Of a stretch of 11,581 nt of DNA, positions 1 to 7,500 are shown in pieces. The translations under genes and the position numbers were made by a program. The notes beneath the pieces are model-generated. The model saw nothing but the letters and a program-made list of their open reading frames with translations. It searched no databases and had not been told where the DNA came from. Origin of the DNA: Sulfurovum sp. (GTDB lineage: Bacteria; Campylobacterota; Campylobacteria; Campylobacterales; Sulfurovaceae); the NCBI GenBank assembly GCA_026985755.1, contig JALSPX010000144.1, positions 1 through 11,581 on the forward strand, read 5' to 3'. The first letter of the stretch is position 1, and each line of letters starts with the position of its first letter.

Positions 1-1101
1 CATGGCTATGCATGGCTGATACAAGAAAATAAAAATATCTCCTTTTCCAAACGTGTACGAAACTTTGATGTTTTTGCATGGAAAACAAAACCTTCTAAGA
101 CAATTTTCTACAATAAGGGACACTATATCCAACAAGAGAGTGCCTATGACATTTATGTCAATTATGTAGAGGGTTCACTCAGTTCTATCGTAAAATTTGG
201 TGACACTATTACCTGTAGAGATTACTATGGGGTCAATAGAAAAACCATTACCATAGAACTGCAGCAAAATGAGATAGAAATATATCTGGTTGAAAAGCTC
301 AATCCAACTTCTGTATATAACACATTCAATATCCCTAAAGAGAAACAAACTATCAGGCAAAATCTGATGGATAAACTAAATCAAGATACACAAGAAGAGC
401 CTATAGAAGATTTTGAAGCACCCCAAAAGCATTCACGTTCTATATTGATGGGTTTTTTAATGATATGTCTACTATTGGCTTCGCTGGCTATAGCATCAAA
501 ATTTTTCAGCACACCCGTCTATGAAACGGACTTTAATGATAATATAGAACAAAACATCACCATTGACTCTTCAGGATTTTTAACATCGATTTATTTTTTA
601 GCCACAGGGAATGGGCTAAGTAGCAATCTTCAAATATGGCTATACAAAGAGGGTAAAAAAATATTTTACATTGACAGTGATAAGGTATACTTTAATAAAC
701 AAGACCTAGGTGAGAGCTGGAGATATGGCTCTAATGCTATTGTATACCTCAAACTTGATGAAGGTAGCTACAAGCTTATAGCAAAAAAGACAAATCCAAA
801 CATAAATATCCATTTGCGTATACAACAAAATGTCATACGACTTACCTATATACTCCCTCTGCTTATTATACTTATACTGCTACTCCTTATATCCTATTCA
901 GATGTTATTCGTTCTAAAATAGGACTAATAATCTTAATTATAGTTGCTGTAATTATAGGTTATAATCTTTTTGGATTTATCGCACTTTTTGGATTGGGAT
1001 ATTTTTATTTTTTTATCTATGGTAGCTATGATGACTATCATAAAACTCACAGATATGACGATAACTGGGATGATGATTACGATGATGACTGGGATGACTA
1101 A
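1..1101 (+). CDS. DUF4178 domain membrane protein with acidic tail (5' partial)
   Basis: Frame 1 is open from base 1 to the TAA at 1099-1101, giving 366 visible residues; the start lies upstream of the window. The ATG at 367 is in the same frame and is most likely internal, because the upstream 122 codons look like the end of a DUF4178 domain (GYAWLIQEN near residue 2, then FYNKGHYIQQESA, VEGSLSSIVKFGD and a tyrosine-rich stretch). After it come a transmembrane segment (about residues 147-169), an extracytoplasmic beta-rich stretch (170-280), two or three closely spaced transmembrane helices (281-340) and a tail of about 24 residues made almost only of Asp, Tyr, Trp and His. DUF4178 has no established biochemical role, but is known to co-occur with DUF350 and membrane SpeE genes, as here. 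The next gene overlaps the stop codon (TAATG), so translational coupling is likely. The domain assignment is from memory of the family pattern; the joined reading frame is seen directly. Confidence 0.75.
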   Translation, partial: HGYAWLIQENKNISFSKRVRNFDVFAWKTKPSKTIFYNKGHYIQQESAYDIYVNYVEGSLSSIVKFGDTITCRDYYGVNRKTITIELQQNEIEIYLVEKLNPTSVYNTFNIPKEKQTIRQNLMDKLNQDTQEEPIEDFEAPQKHSRSILMGFLMICLLLASLAIASKFFSTPVYETDFNDNIEQNITIDSSGFLTSIYFLATGNGLSSNLQIWLYKEGKKIFYIDSDKVYFNKQDLGESWRYGSNAIVYLKLDEGSYKLIAKKTNPNINIHLRIQQNVIRLTYILPLLIILILLLLISYSDVIRSKIGLIILIIVAVIIGYNLFGFIALFGLGYFYFFIYGSYDDYHKTHRYDDNWDDDYDDDWDD

Positions 1102-1274
1102 TGAGTAAAATCATATTAATCATATATACACTACTATCACTCTTTTCTGTCTATGCTACCTATGCAGGCATGGGATTACAAGGTGTTGTAAGCGAACCCC
1201 AAAAGAGTGTACGAAGTTCTCATTCGGGTTCATCAACTTTTAGCAGTGGGGGTAGCTGGGGCTATGGTAAATAA
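1101..1274 (+). CDS. small secreted Gly/Ser-rich protein, 57 aa
   Basis: ATG at 1101 overlaps the preceding TAA by one base (TAATG) and the frame runs to TAA at 1272-1274. The product starts with a signal-peptide-like segment (MSKIILIIYTLLSLFSVYA) with possible signal peptidase I sites after Ala19 (V-Y-A) or Ala22 (T-Y-A). That leaves a mature peptide of about 35 residues whose second half is rich in Ser and Gly and ends SGGSWGYGK. No Shine-Dalgarno sequence is obvious, so translation probably depends on re-initiation after the DUF4178 gene. Its place between the DUF4178 and DUF350 genes matches a slot that in related clusters often holds a small exported Gly/Ser-rich protein (inference from general knowledge of DUF350 neighbourhoods). 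I do not recognise a family. The tight packing and clear signal peptide argue that it is a real gene. Confidence 0.65.
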   Translation: MSKIILIIYTLLSLFSVYATYAGMGLQGVVSEPQKSVRSSHSGSSTFSSGGSWGYGK

Positions 1275-1284
1275 ATTAAAAAAC

Positions 1285-1290
1285 AGGAGA
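1285..1290 (+). promoter_or_regulatory. Shine-Dalgarno site of the DUF350 gene
   Basis: AGGAGA lies five bases upstream of the ATG at 1296. It is the only strong ribosome binding site among the first four genes of the cluster, so DUF350 may be translated independently and more strongly than its neighbours. Confidence 0.7.
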
Positions 1291-1295
1291 AACAG

Positions 1296-1493
1296 ATGGA
1301 ACAATTAATTTCAACACTGGTATATGCACTTTTAGGCTTAGTAGTCTTTATGGTAGCTCTTATGGTTATGGAGGTTGTTACCAAATTTTCACTACGTAAA
1401 AAAGTAGTAGAAGAAGGCAATATTGCTGTTGCTATTGTGCTTGCGGCTGTAATAGCTTCATTGGGTATGATTATCTCTTCGGCACTGCAATAA
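1296..1493 (+). CDS. DUF350 family two-helix membrane protein, 65 aa
   Basis: The protein has two hydrophobic helices (about residues 5-25 and 42-62) joined by a short charged loop with FSLRKKVVEEGNIAVAI. The pattern of basic residues, then EEGN, then an Ala-rich second helix is the typical signature of DUF350 (YjfL-related) inner-membrane proteins. It contains one DUF350 unit; E. coli YjfL, about twice as long, has two. Function is not established, although the family is repeatedly linked to polyamine genes and to PspA- or stress-related membrane genes. A good Shine-Dalgarno site (1285-1290) supports this start. The stop codon is followed after one base by the GTG of the SpeE-like gene. Family assignment is confident; any role in transport or membrane protection would be inference. 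Confidence 0.85.
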   Translation: MEQLISTLVYALLGLVVFMVALMVMEVVTKFSLRKKVVEEGNIAVAIVLAAVIASLGMIISSALQ

Positions 1494-1494
1494 C

Positions 1495-3021
1495 GTGAAA
1501 CAAAATAAATTAGATAACATCAAAAGCAAGGAGTTAGCCTTACTTTTTGGTACCTTTATCATTGCTATTTGTGGATTGGTTTATGAACTACTCGAGAGTA
1601 CACTCTCTTCTTATCTGCTGGGAGATTCTATTTATCATTTTTCTCTCATCATAGGGCTTTTTATGTCTTCGATGGGGGTGGGTGCATGGCTGTCTCGTTT
1701 TATAGACAAGCAACTAGAAGCTGCTTTTGTAAAGCTACAGATGGGTATTGCACTCTTGGGTGGATTCTCTGCATTTGTGCTCTTTTATGCCTTTGCTTAT
1801 GTAGATAATTATGAAGCATTTTTATATCTCATTACCATCTTGCTTGGCTCCATGCTTGGTATAGAGATTCCTCTGATTATACGTATATTAAAAGAGAGTT
1901 TTTCACTCAAAACCAACATCTCCAATGTCTTTACGGTAGACTATATTGGTGCATTGTTTGCTGCACTTCTCTTTCCTTTGGTACTTGTACCACAGCTAGG
2001 TTTAATGCAGACAAGTTTTTTATTTGGTGGACTCAATCTCATGGTAGGTATGATGACATGGTACATATTTAAAGATACTTTAGGGGAAAAATATCTTATC
2101 CCTTTACTTCTCATATTTTTTTCCCTAGCCATGGGTTTTGTGAAGTCAAATATGCTTACTTCGATCATAGAGAATAAACTCTATAAAAATAATATTGTCT
2201 ATGCCAAACAGACACCCTACCAAAAACTTATCGTGACTTCAAATAATGGACGTACACAGTTTTATATCAATGGTGCAATACAATTTGATACCATAGACGA
2301 ACACCGCTACCATGAATCACTTGTGCATCCTGTGATGAATATGGTCAAAAGGCATGAAAATATACTGGTCATTGGTGGTGGTGATGGGATAGCATTACGT
2401 GAAATCTTGAAGTATAATGATGTCAAGGCTATCACCTTAGTAGATTTAGACCCTGCTATCACCACACTGTTTAAAACACACCCTCAACTAAGTAAAATCA
2501 ATCATCATGCTTATGAAAATAAAAAAGTCACAGTGATAAATAAAGATGCATGGAAATTTATAGAAAAATCTAAACAACTTTATGATGTCATCATTATCGA
2601 TCTGCCTGACCCCAACAATATCTCACTCTCACGCCTCTACACCCAAACTTTTTATAGATTGCTTGGCAGACACCTTTCACGTGCTGGTGCCATGGTGACA
2701 CAAGCGACATCTCCCATGTTTAGCCGTAATGCCTTTTGGTGCATAGAACAGACCCTGCAGGAGTCACATTTTTATACACTCCCTTACCATACTTATATTC
2801 CTAGCTTTGGTGAGTGGGGTTTTGTCATAGCTTCTAAAATGAAACTACCCTTAGAAAAAATTGAACCTATCAAAGCGTTAAAATTTATAGATACAAAAAC
2901 CATGCAAGGTATGAAAATCTTTGACAAAGACATCTCAAAACCAGAGATACAGAGCAATAAACTAAGTTCACATAAGCTTATCTATTACTATAATGAGGGC
3001 TGGAAGAAGTGGTATGAGTAG
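1495..3021 (+). CDS. speE: membrane-anchored polyamine aminopropyltransferase (SpeE-like)
   Basis: 508 residues beginning with GTG one base after the DUF350 stop; no Shine-Dalgarno is visible, so coupled translation is likely. Residues 15-215 form about seven hydrophobic segments, including GLVYELLESTLSSYLLGD (27-44), the conserved opening of membrane SpeE homologues. Residues 235-450 are a spermidine synthase domain: DEHRYHESLVHP (268-279), the SAM-binding loop GGGDG (294-298), the acidic end of the next strand VDLDP (316-320), and YDVIIIDLPDP (363-373), whose Asp369 and Asp372 occupy the catalytic and binding positions of the DSTDP motif in soluble SpeE. All signature residues appear intact, so an active enzyme at the inner membrane is expected. 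Classical SpeE moves an aminopropyl group from decarboxylated SAM to a diamine. The true donor and acceptor are open here, because no SAM decarboxylase gene is visible and an NspC-like decarboxylase gene overlaps the 3' end. The symbol is by homology only. Confidence 0.85.
   Translation: MKQNKLDNIKSKELALLFGTFIIAICGLVYELLESTLSSYLLGDSIYHFSLIIGLFMSSMGVGAWLSRFIDKQLEAAFVKLQMGIALLGGFSAFVLFYAFAYVDNYEAFLYLITILLGSMLGIEIPLIIRILKESFSLKTNISNVFTVDYIGALFAALLFPLVLVPQLGLMQTSFLFGGLNLMVGMMTWYIFKDTLGEKYLIPLLLIFFSLAMGFVKSNMLTSIIENKLYKNNIVYAKQTPYQKLIVTSNNGRTQFYINGAIQFDTIDEHRYHESLVHPVMNMVKRHENILVIGGGDGIALREILKYNDVKAITLVDLDPAITTLFKTHPQLSKINHHAYENKKVTVINKDAWKFIEKSKQLYDVIIIDLPDPNNISLSRLYTQTFYRLLGRHLSRAGAMVTQATSPMFSRNAFWCIEQTLQESHFYTLPYHTYIPSFGEWGFVIASKMKLPLEKIEPIKALKFIDTKTMQGMKIFDKDISKPEIQSNKLSSHKLIYYYNEGWKKWYE
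3002..3009 (+). promoter_or_regulatory. Shine-Dalgarno-like site that decides the nspC-like start
   Basis: GGAAGAAG sits 4-7 bases before the ATG at 3014. The earlier in-frame ATG at 2993 has only AT-rich sequence in front of it. This favours 3014, which also gives an N-terminus (MSSPTFILEQQKL) matching how NspC-type proteins usually begin. Confidence 0.55.
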
Positions 3022-4051
3022 TCCTACATTTATACTGGAGCAACAAAAACTCCAAGAGAACCTAAAGCATTTTGAATACATAGCTAAGGAGACAGATACC
3101 CAGTGGCTTTATACACTTAAAGCATTTGATGCACCTCAGGGTCTGGATATCATCTCACAAAGTTTTGATGGCTTCAGTATCGGCAATAGCAACGAACTAA
3201 AAAAAATAGATAGCTATCCAAAGCATATACACAGTTATGCACCTGCATTTTATGATGATGAAGTAAAAACCTTAGCCCAGCAGAGTCATACTATGAGTTT
3301 TAACTCTCTCACCCAATGGAAACATTATGCAAAAGAGTGCAATACCTATACTTCTCTTGGTTTACGTATCAATCCTAAACTCTCAATAGAACAACCACAG
3401 TATTGTGATAGTAATCTATCACGACTTGGTATCAATTATAAGATTTTTTTAGAACAATACGACTCTTTTGAAAACCTAGAAGGTTTACATTTTCATGCCC
3501 TTTGCAACCAAAATGTCAATGCCCTAGATACACTCTTGCATCATATTGAGCGCAACTATCAAGCACTACTCCCTAAACTAAAATGGATAAATTTAGGTGG
3601 AGGACAAAATTTTACCCATCAAGATTATGATACAGAAGCGTTTATTATACGTATACACACTTTTAAGAAAAAATATCCTCATCTAGCACTCTATTTTGAG
3701 CCAGGTACATCAGTGATAGAGCATTGTGGTTATTTTAAATGTACTGTGCTGGATATCATCGATGCTAAAATACCCATAGTCATACTCAATACTTCTATAG
3801 AAGCGCATCTATTGGATGTCGCAATCACTAAGCAAAAACCAAAAATAAAAGGTATATCACAAACAAAAACAGCATATGAATATGAATTAACGGGTATGAG
3901 TTGTATTGCGGGAGATGTGATTGGGCGCTATCAGTTTGTAGAGCCATTAAAAGTAGGAGATGAGATTATTTTTGAAAATATGTTAGGATATGCTTGGGTG
4001 AAACAGACCTCTTTTAATGGATTAAAAGAGGCTGGATTTAAAATAGTGTAA
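3014..4051 (+). CDS. nspC: carboxynorspermidine/carboxyspermidine decarboxylase-like protein
   Basis: 345 residues from the preferred ATG at 3014, overlapping the SpeE-like stop by eight bases; an upstream in-frame ATG at 2993 would add seven residues. It is a fold-type III PLP decarboxylase of the alanine racemase/ornithine decarboxylase superfamily. Visible motifs are the PLP lysine in LYTLKAF (Lys36), SRLGI (136-140), GLHFHALCNQN (157-167), INLGGGQNF (192-200), YFEPGTSV (227-234) and the C-terminal SCIAGDVIG (296-304), whose Cys297 and Asp301 correspond to the active-site region contributed by the partner subunit. NspC removes the carboxylate of carboxynorspermidine or carboxyspermidine. 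The protein is shorter than usual (family about 360-380), and the normally conserved HMPDVLEMPYRP-like stretch reads HLLDVAITKQKP (265-276), so substrate preference may differ. No carboxy(nor)spermidine dehydrogenase gene is adjacent. Family assignment is confident; exact substrate is not. Confidence 0.8.
   Translation: MSSPTFILEQQKLQENLKHFEYIAKETDTQWLYTLKAFDAPQGLDIISQSFDGFSIGNSNELKKIDSYPKHIHSYAPAFYDDEVKTLAQQSHTMSFNSLTQWKHYAKECNTYTSLGLRINPKLSIEQPQYCDSNLSRLGINYKIFLEQYDSFENLEGLHFHALCNQNVNALDTLLHHIERNYQALLPKLKWINLGGGQNFTHQDYDTEAFIIRIHTFKKKYPHLALYFEPGTSVIEHCGYFKCTVLDIIDAKIPIVILNTSIEAHLLDVAITKQKPKIKGISQTKTAYEYELTGMSCIAGDVIGRYQFVEPLKVGDEIIFENMLGYAWVKQTSFNGLKEAGFKIV
4004..4034. other. strong hairpin inside the 3' end of the nspC-like gene
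   Basis: CCTCTTTTAA (4008-4017) and TTAAAAGAGG (4022-4031) are perfect reverse complements around a TGGA loop. The stem extends by three more pairs (CAG 4004-4006 with CTG 4032-4034) past one bulged A at 4007. The hairpin lies in codons for TSFNGLKEAG and only 19-49 bases from the facing mscL stop. With a single base between the convergent genes there is no room for an ordinary intergenic terminator, so this may slow or stop transcription from either side. Neither flank has a clean T tract, so the terminator role is inference. Confidence 0.5.
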
Positions 4052-4052
4052 A

Positions 4053-4484
4053 CTATACGTTTGTATTTCCACAGTGTCCACATTTTTTTGCAGCTACGGG
4101 GATAGTCATCGCACATTCACCACATGTTTTTTCTGTTGGTGTTTCTTCTGGTTCTTCGGCTTTAAGTTTATTGTATGCCTTGATACCCATAAACATCACA
4201 AAACCTAAAATCAAAAATGAAATGATATCATTGATAAATTGACCATATTTAATCGCAGGTGCTGCAGCTTTATCTAATGCTTCCATAGTCGCATACTCTT
4301 TGCCATCAAGTGCGATGAAAAGTTGAGAAAAATCAACACCACCCATAAGCAATCCTACTGGAGGCATAATCACGTTTGCTACCAAGGACTTTACTACTGT
4401 TGCAAAAGCCCCACCAAAGATGAAACCTACCGCCATATCTACCATATTTCCCTTAATGAGAAACTCTTTAAACTCTTTTAACAT
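4053..4484 (-). CDS. mscL: large-conductance mechanosensitive channel MscL
   Basis: 143 residues, close to the usual 130-150. The N-terminal amphipathic helix (MLKEFKEFLIKGN) leads into TM1 (about 14-42: VDMAVGFIFGGAF through NVIMPPVGLLMGG), then a periplasmic loop (about 50-77) and TM2 (about 80-104). These are the diagnostic MscL elements. The homopentamer opens under membrane tension and releases solutes during hypo-osmotic shock. The C-terminus carries a CxxC-N10-CxxC set (Cys121, 124, 135, 138) resembling a zinc ribbon, replacing the simple helical bundle end of E. coli MscL. By alignment, the gate residues of E. coli (Leu19, Val23) are Met17 and Phe21 here. A Shine-Dalgarno AAGGA (4492-4496) lies seven bases before the ATG, and a TATAAT box lies upstream. 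The gene converges on the nspC-like gene with one base between stop codons. Confidence 0.95.
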   Translation of the reverse strand: MLKEFKEFLIKGNMVDMAVGFIFGGAFATVVKSLVANVIMPPVGLLMGGVDFSQLFIALDGKEYATMEALDKAAAPAIKYGQFINDIISFLILGFVMFMGIKAYNKLKAEEPEETPTEKTCGECAMTIPVAAKKCGHCGNTNV

Positions 4485-4518
4485 TTCATTTTCCTTTTGT
4501 TTATTTAATTACCACAGA

Positions 4519-4546
4519 ATTATAAACAATAAGTGTAAAAAGTTAA
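4519..4546 (-). promoter_or_regulatory. predicted mscL promoter
   Basis: Read on the minus strand, TATAAT (4519-4524) is preceded after 16 bases by TTAACT (4541-4546), a 4/6 match to the -35 consensus that overlaps the ccsBA stop codon. Initiation would fall near 4512, giving a leader of about 28 bases with AAGGA before the ATG at 4484. mscL therefore probably has its own promoter and need not depend on ccsBA read-through. Confidence 0.6.
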
Positions 4547-7500
4547 CTTAGTCTTCTATTTCTTGCTGCAAGTAAAGTCAACACAAATAATCCTGCCACA
4601 CTATAGTAAACCCACATCGGAATAGGTACAGGGTCACCTGCTGCATAAGAGTGAAGTCCTGAGAGGTAGTAGTTTACCCCAAAGTAAGTCATCAATACTG
4701 CTGAATATGCCCAAGTCGCTGCCACGTTGAAGATAAAATTAGACTTCAACGATGGGATGAAACGTAAGTGAAGTACCACTGCATAAATAAGAATACTTAC
4801 TGCTGCCCATGTCTCTTTAGAGTCCCAACCCCAGTAGCGTCCCCAAGACTCATTAGCCCAAACTCCACCAAGGAAGTTAGCCACAGTAAAGAGGAAGATA
4901 CCGATGATCAAAGACATCTCTGAAAGATTTGTAAGCTCTTTAATAGAACGGTCAATATTTTCATTGCCATTTTTTCCTCTTAGGATATAAAGAATTAAGA
5001 CTAAGAGTGCCAAAATAGAACCAAGTCCAAAGAAACCATCCCCTGAAATCATCATAGAGACATGTATCATAAGCCAGTAGGATTTTAGCACTGGTACAAG
5101 ATTAGTTATCTCAGGATTGATGAAGTTCATATGTGCCACACCCATCGTAATACCTGCCAATATTGCAGCACCTGCCAAAGCAAAAGGAGAGTTTCGTGCC
5201 AGTAAAATACCTGCCAATACCGTAGTAGCGGCAATGAACACAATAGATTCATAGGCATTTGACCATGGAGCATGTCCTGCGATATACCATCTAATACCCA
5301 ATCCTATGATATGTAATGCAAACCCTATAAGAAAAATACTCCAAGAGATACGCATAATCCACTTCATAGGAAAATTTGGTTTAAGCACATGAATAAATGA
5401 GAAAATAAGCAGCACAATACCTAAAAGCAAATAGAGTGGTACCAGCTTTGAAAAGAGTCCAAGTTTGTTATATTTAATCTCCATATCTATGTGGCTTTTG
5501 CTAGGCATCACAGCAGCACCATATTTTTTCTGGTACATTTCAATACCCTTCAATGCCAAATCTGCATGTTCCCATTTACCTGTTTTTAAGGCTTGTGATA
5601 CCATCTGAAAATATGCAGAGATACTCATTTTTACCTCTTGGACATGCTCTGGTGTAAATGTTTTAATCGCATCCATAGGAGAGACCCATTTATTATTTTT
5701 ATCATTTGGTTTTGGATAAATACGCATAAGAGAGCCTTGATATACCATAAATGCAACGTTGACCCTCTCGTCTATTTTTAGCAGTTCTTTATCAAAAGTA
5801 GTTTTTTCTAATGGCTTCTTTCTACTTGCCTCTGTGACTAAATCAAATATCTTATAAGTGTTATCTGCTTTATTGAAAAAAGAAGAGAATTTAACAAATT
5901 TAGTATCCTCTGGTAAACCTAAAATTTTAGCTGTTTTCTTATATGTTTTCCTACCTAAACTAATCATCGGTACATTTTGGTACAACTCAGGCTGGATAAT
6001 CATACCCAGAAACATCTGTGTTGGTTCCAGATTATAAAGTGATGTTCGGCTTGTAATCTTAGAGACTACATCGTGTGCTATTGTATCCATAGGCTTCATA
6101 CGCCCTTGGTGATCTTGTACGGCTAATTTACCGAAGTTGCGTGCATGTTGCAGATCATACGACTGCATCGTTTTGAGTGTTGCATCATCTACTTTGGGTG
6201 CAGCGGCATGAACAGACTGTGGGTTAAGTGCCAGAAGTGCCATCAAGGCAACAGCTGCTGTAGTCGTTTGTAATTTTCTAGCCCCTTTAAGTAGCTTTCT
6301 AAAACGTCCTTTTGGTGTGATAAGAGACCATAACATTCCGAGTGTCATCAGTATGTATCCTATGTATGTTGGCAGTGTACCTGGGTCATGATTGACAGAA
6401 AGTATCGTACCTTTTTCATCGGGATCGTATGATGATTGGAAAAGACGGTAGTTTTTATAATCAAGAATATGATTCATATAGATATGATATGGCATCGTAA
6501 GGTTTGCCTCTTTATCTATAAGCACCACTTTGCTAGAGTATGATGCAGGGGTCATAGAACCAGGGTAACGCTCTAGCTCAAAGTCCAGTAGTTTAATACT
6601 AAACGGTAAATCAATAATTTTCGCTCCAATACGCATCTCTATCTTGATGCCATCAAGTTCTAATTTTTTAACTTCACCCACTTTACCTTTATAAGGTGTC
6701 GCAACAATCACTTTACTTTTATCCCCAACACTTACTTTTAATTTAATATACTCTGACATATTTGGTTTTACTTTAATAAAATGAGACACTACTTTTAACT
6801 TGGCTTTTTCATTCACAGATTTCAATACCACTGCATTAGATCCAAAACGATAAAGTGTTCGTGTATGTAAATCATTTACCCCACCTTGCATCTCACCAGC
6901 ATTTTTTGTATCCATGTTAAGTGTCTTCATAGTAAAAGGAAAATCTACTTTAAGTGCATTGGCTTCACCTGTTATTTTAAAGATAGGTTTATTGTTATGG
7001 CTCTCTTTTGAATTATATGAGATATAAAAAGAACCAAAATCTTTTGTCTCTCCTTTTGTAAAATAATACATTTTACCTTGTCCACCAGCAGAAACTTTCA
7101 ACTCTAAAATAGTTTTTCCTTTTGGGTCAGGAATGACTTCATACTCCGCAGTAGGAAGATATTTTAACAATTCTACATGTACTGTTTTATCCCCTACCTT
7201 TAGACTCTCATGTAAGCTATTTCCTGTCATACTTGAAAAATAAAGTACTTTCTCTAAACTAGCTTTATCTTTGCCATTTGATGCAAAAATTTCCATAATT
7301 TTTGCATCTGATACCATCTTGTTGACTGATTGACCTTCACGAATATGCATAATACCCTCATAGCCCACATAACGTGTAATGAGTGCACCTATCGCAATGA
7401 TGAGAAAAGAGAAGTGAAAAAGAAATACAGAAGGTTTAGATTTGTATGTTTTATATTTGAAGATGTTATAGACAACTATCGCTGTAAAATACGCTAAAAA

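Noticed and set aside
175..360. Minus-strand open frame of 61 codons at the left edge
   Set aside because: It lies opposite the in-frame DUF4178 coding sequence and has no supporting start signals.
2993..3013. Earlier ATG for the nspC-like gene
   Set aside because: It has no Shine-Dalgarno and adds a non-conserved seven-residue extension; the ATG at 3014 fits the family start and has GGAAGAAG upstream.
4478..4489. Tiny ATG-AAA-TGT-TAA frame overlapping the mscL start
   Set aside because: Three codons, out of frame, and too close to the Shine-Dalgarno to compete well. Probably chance in AT-rich sequence.
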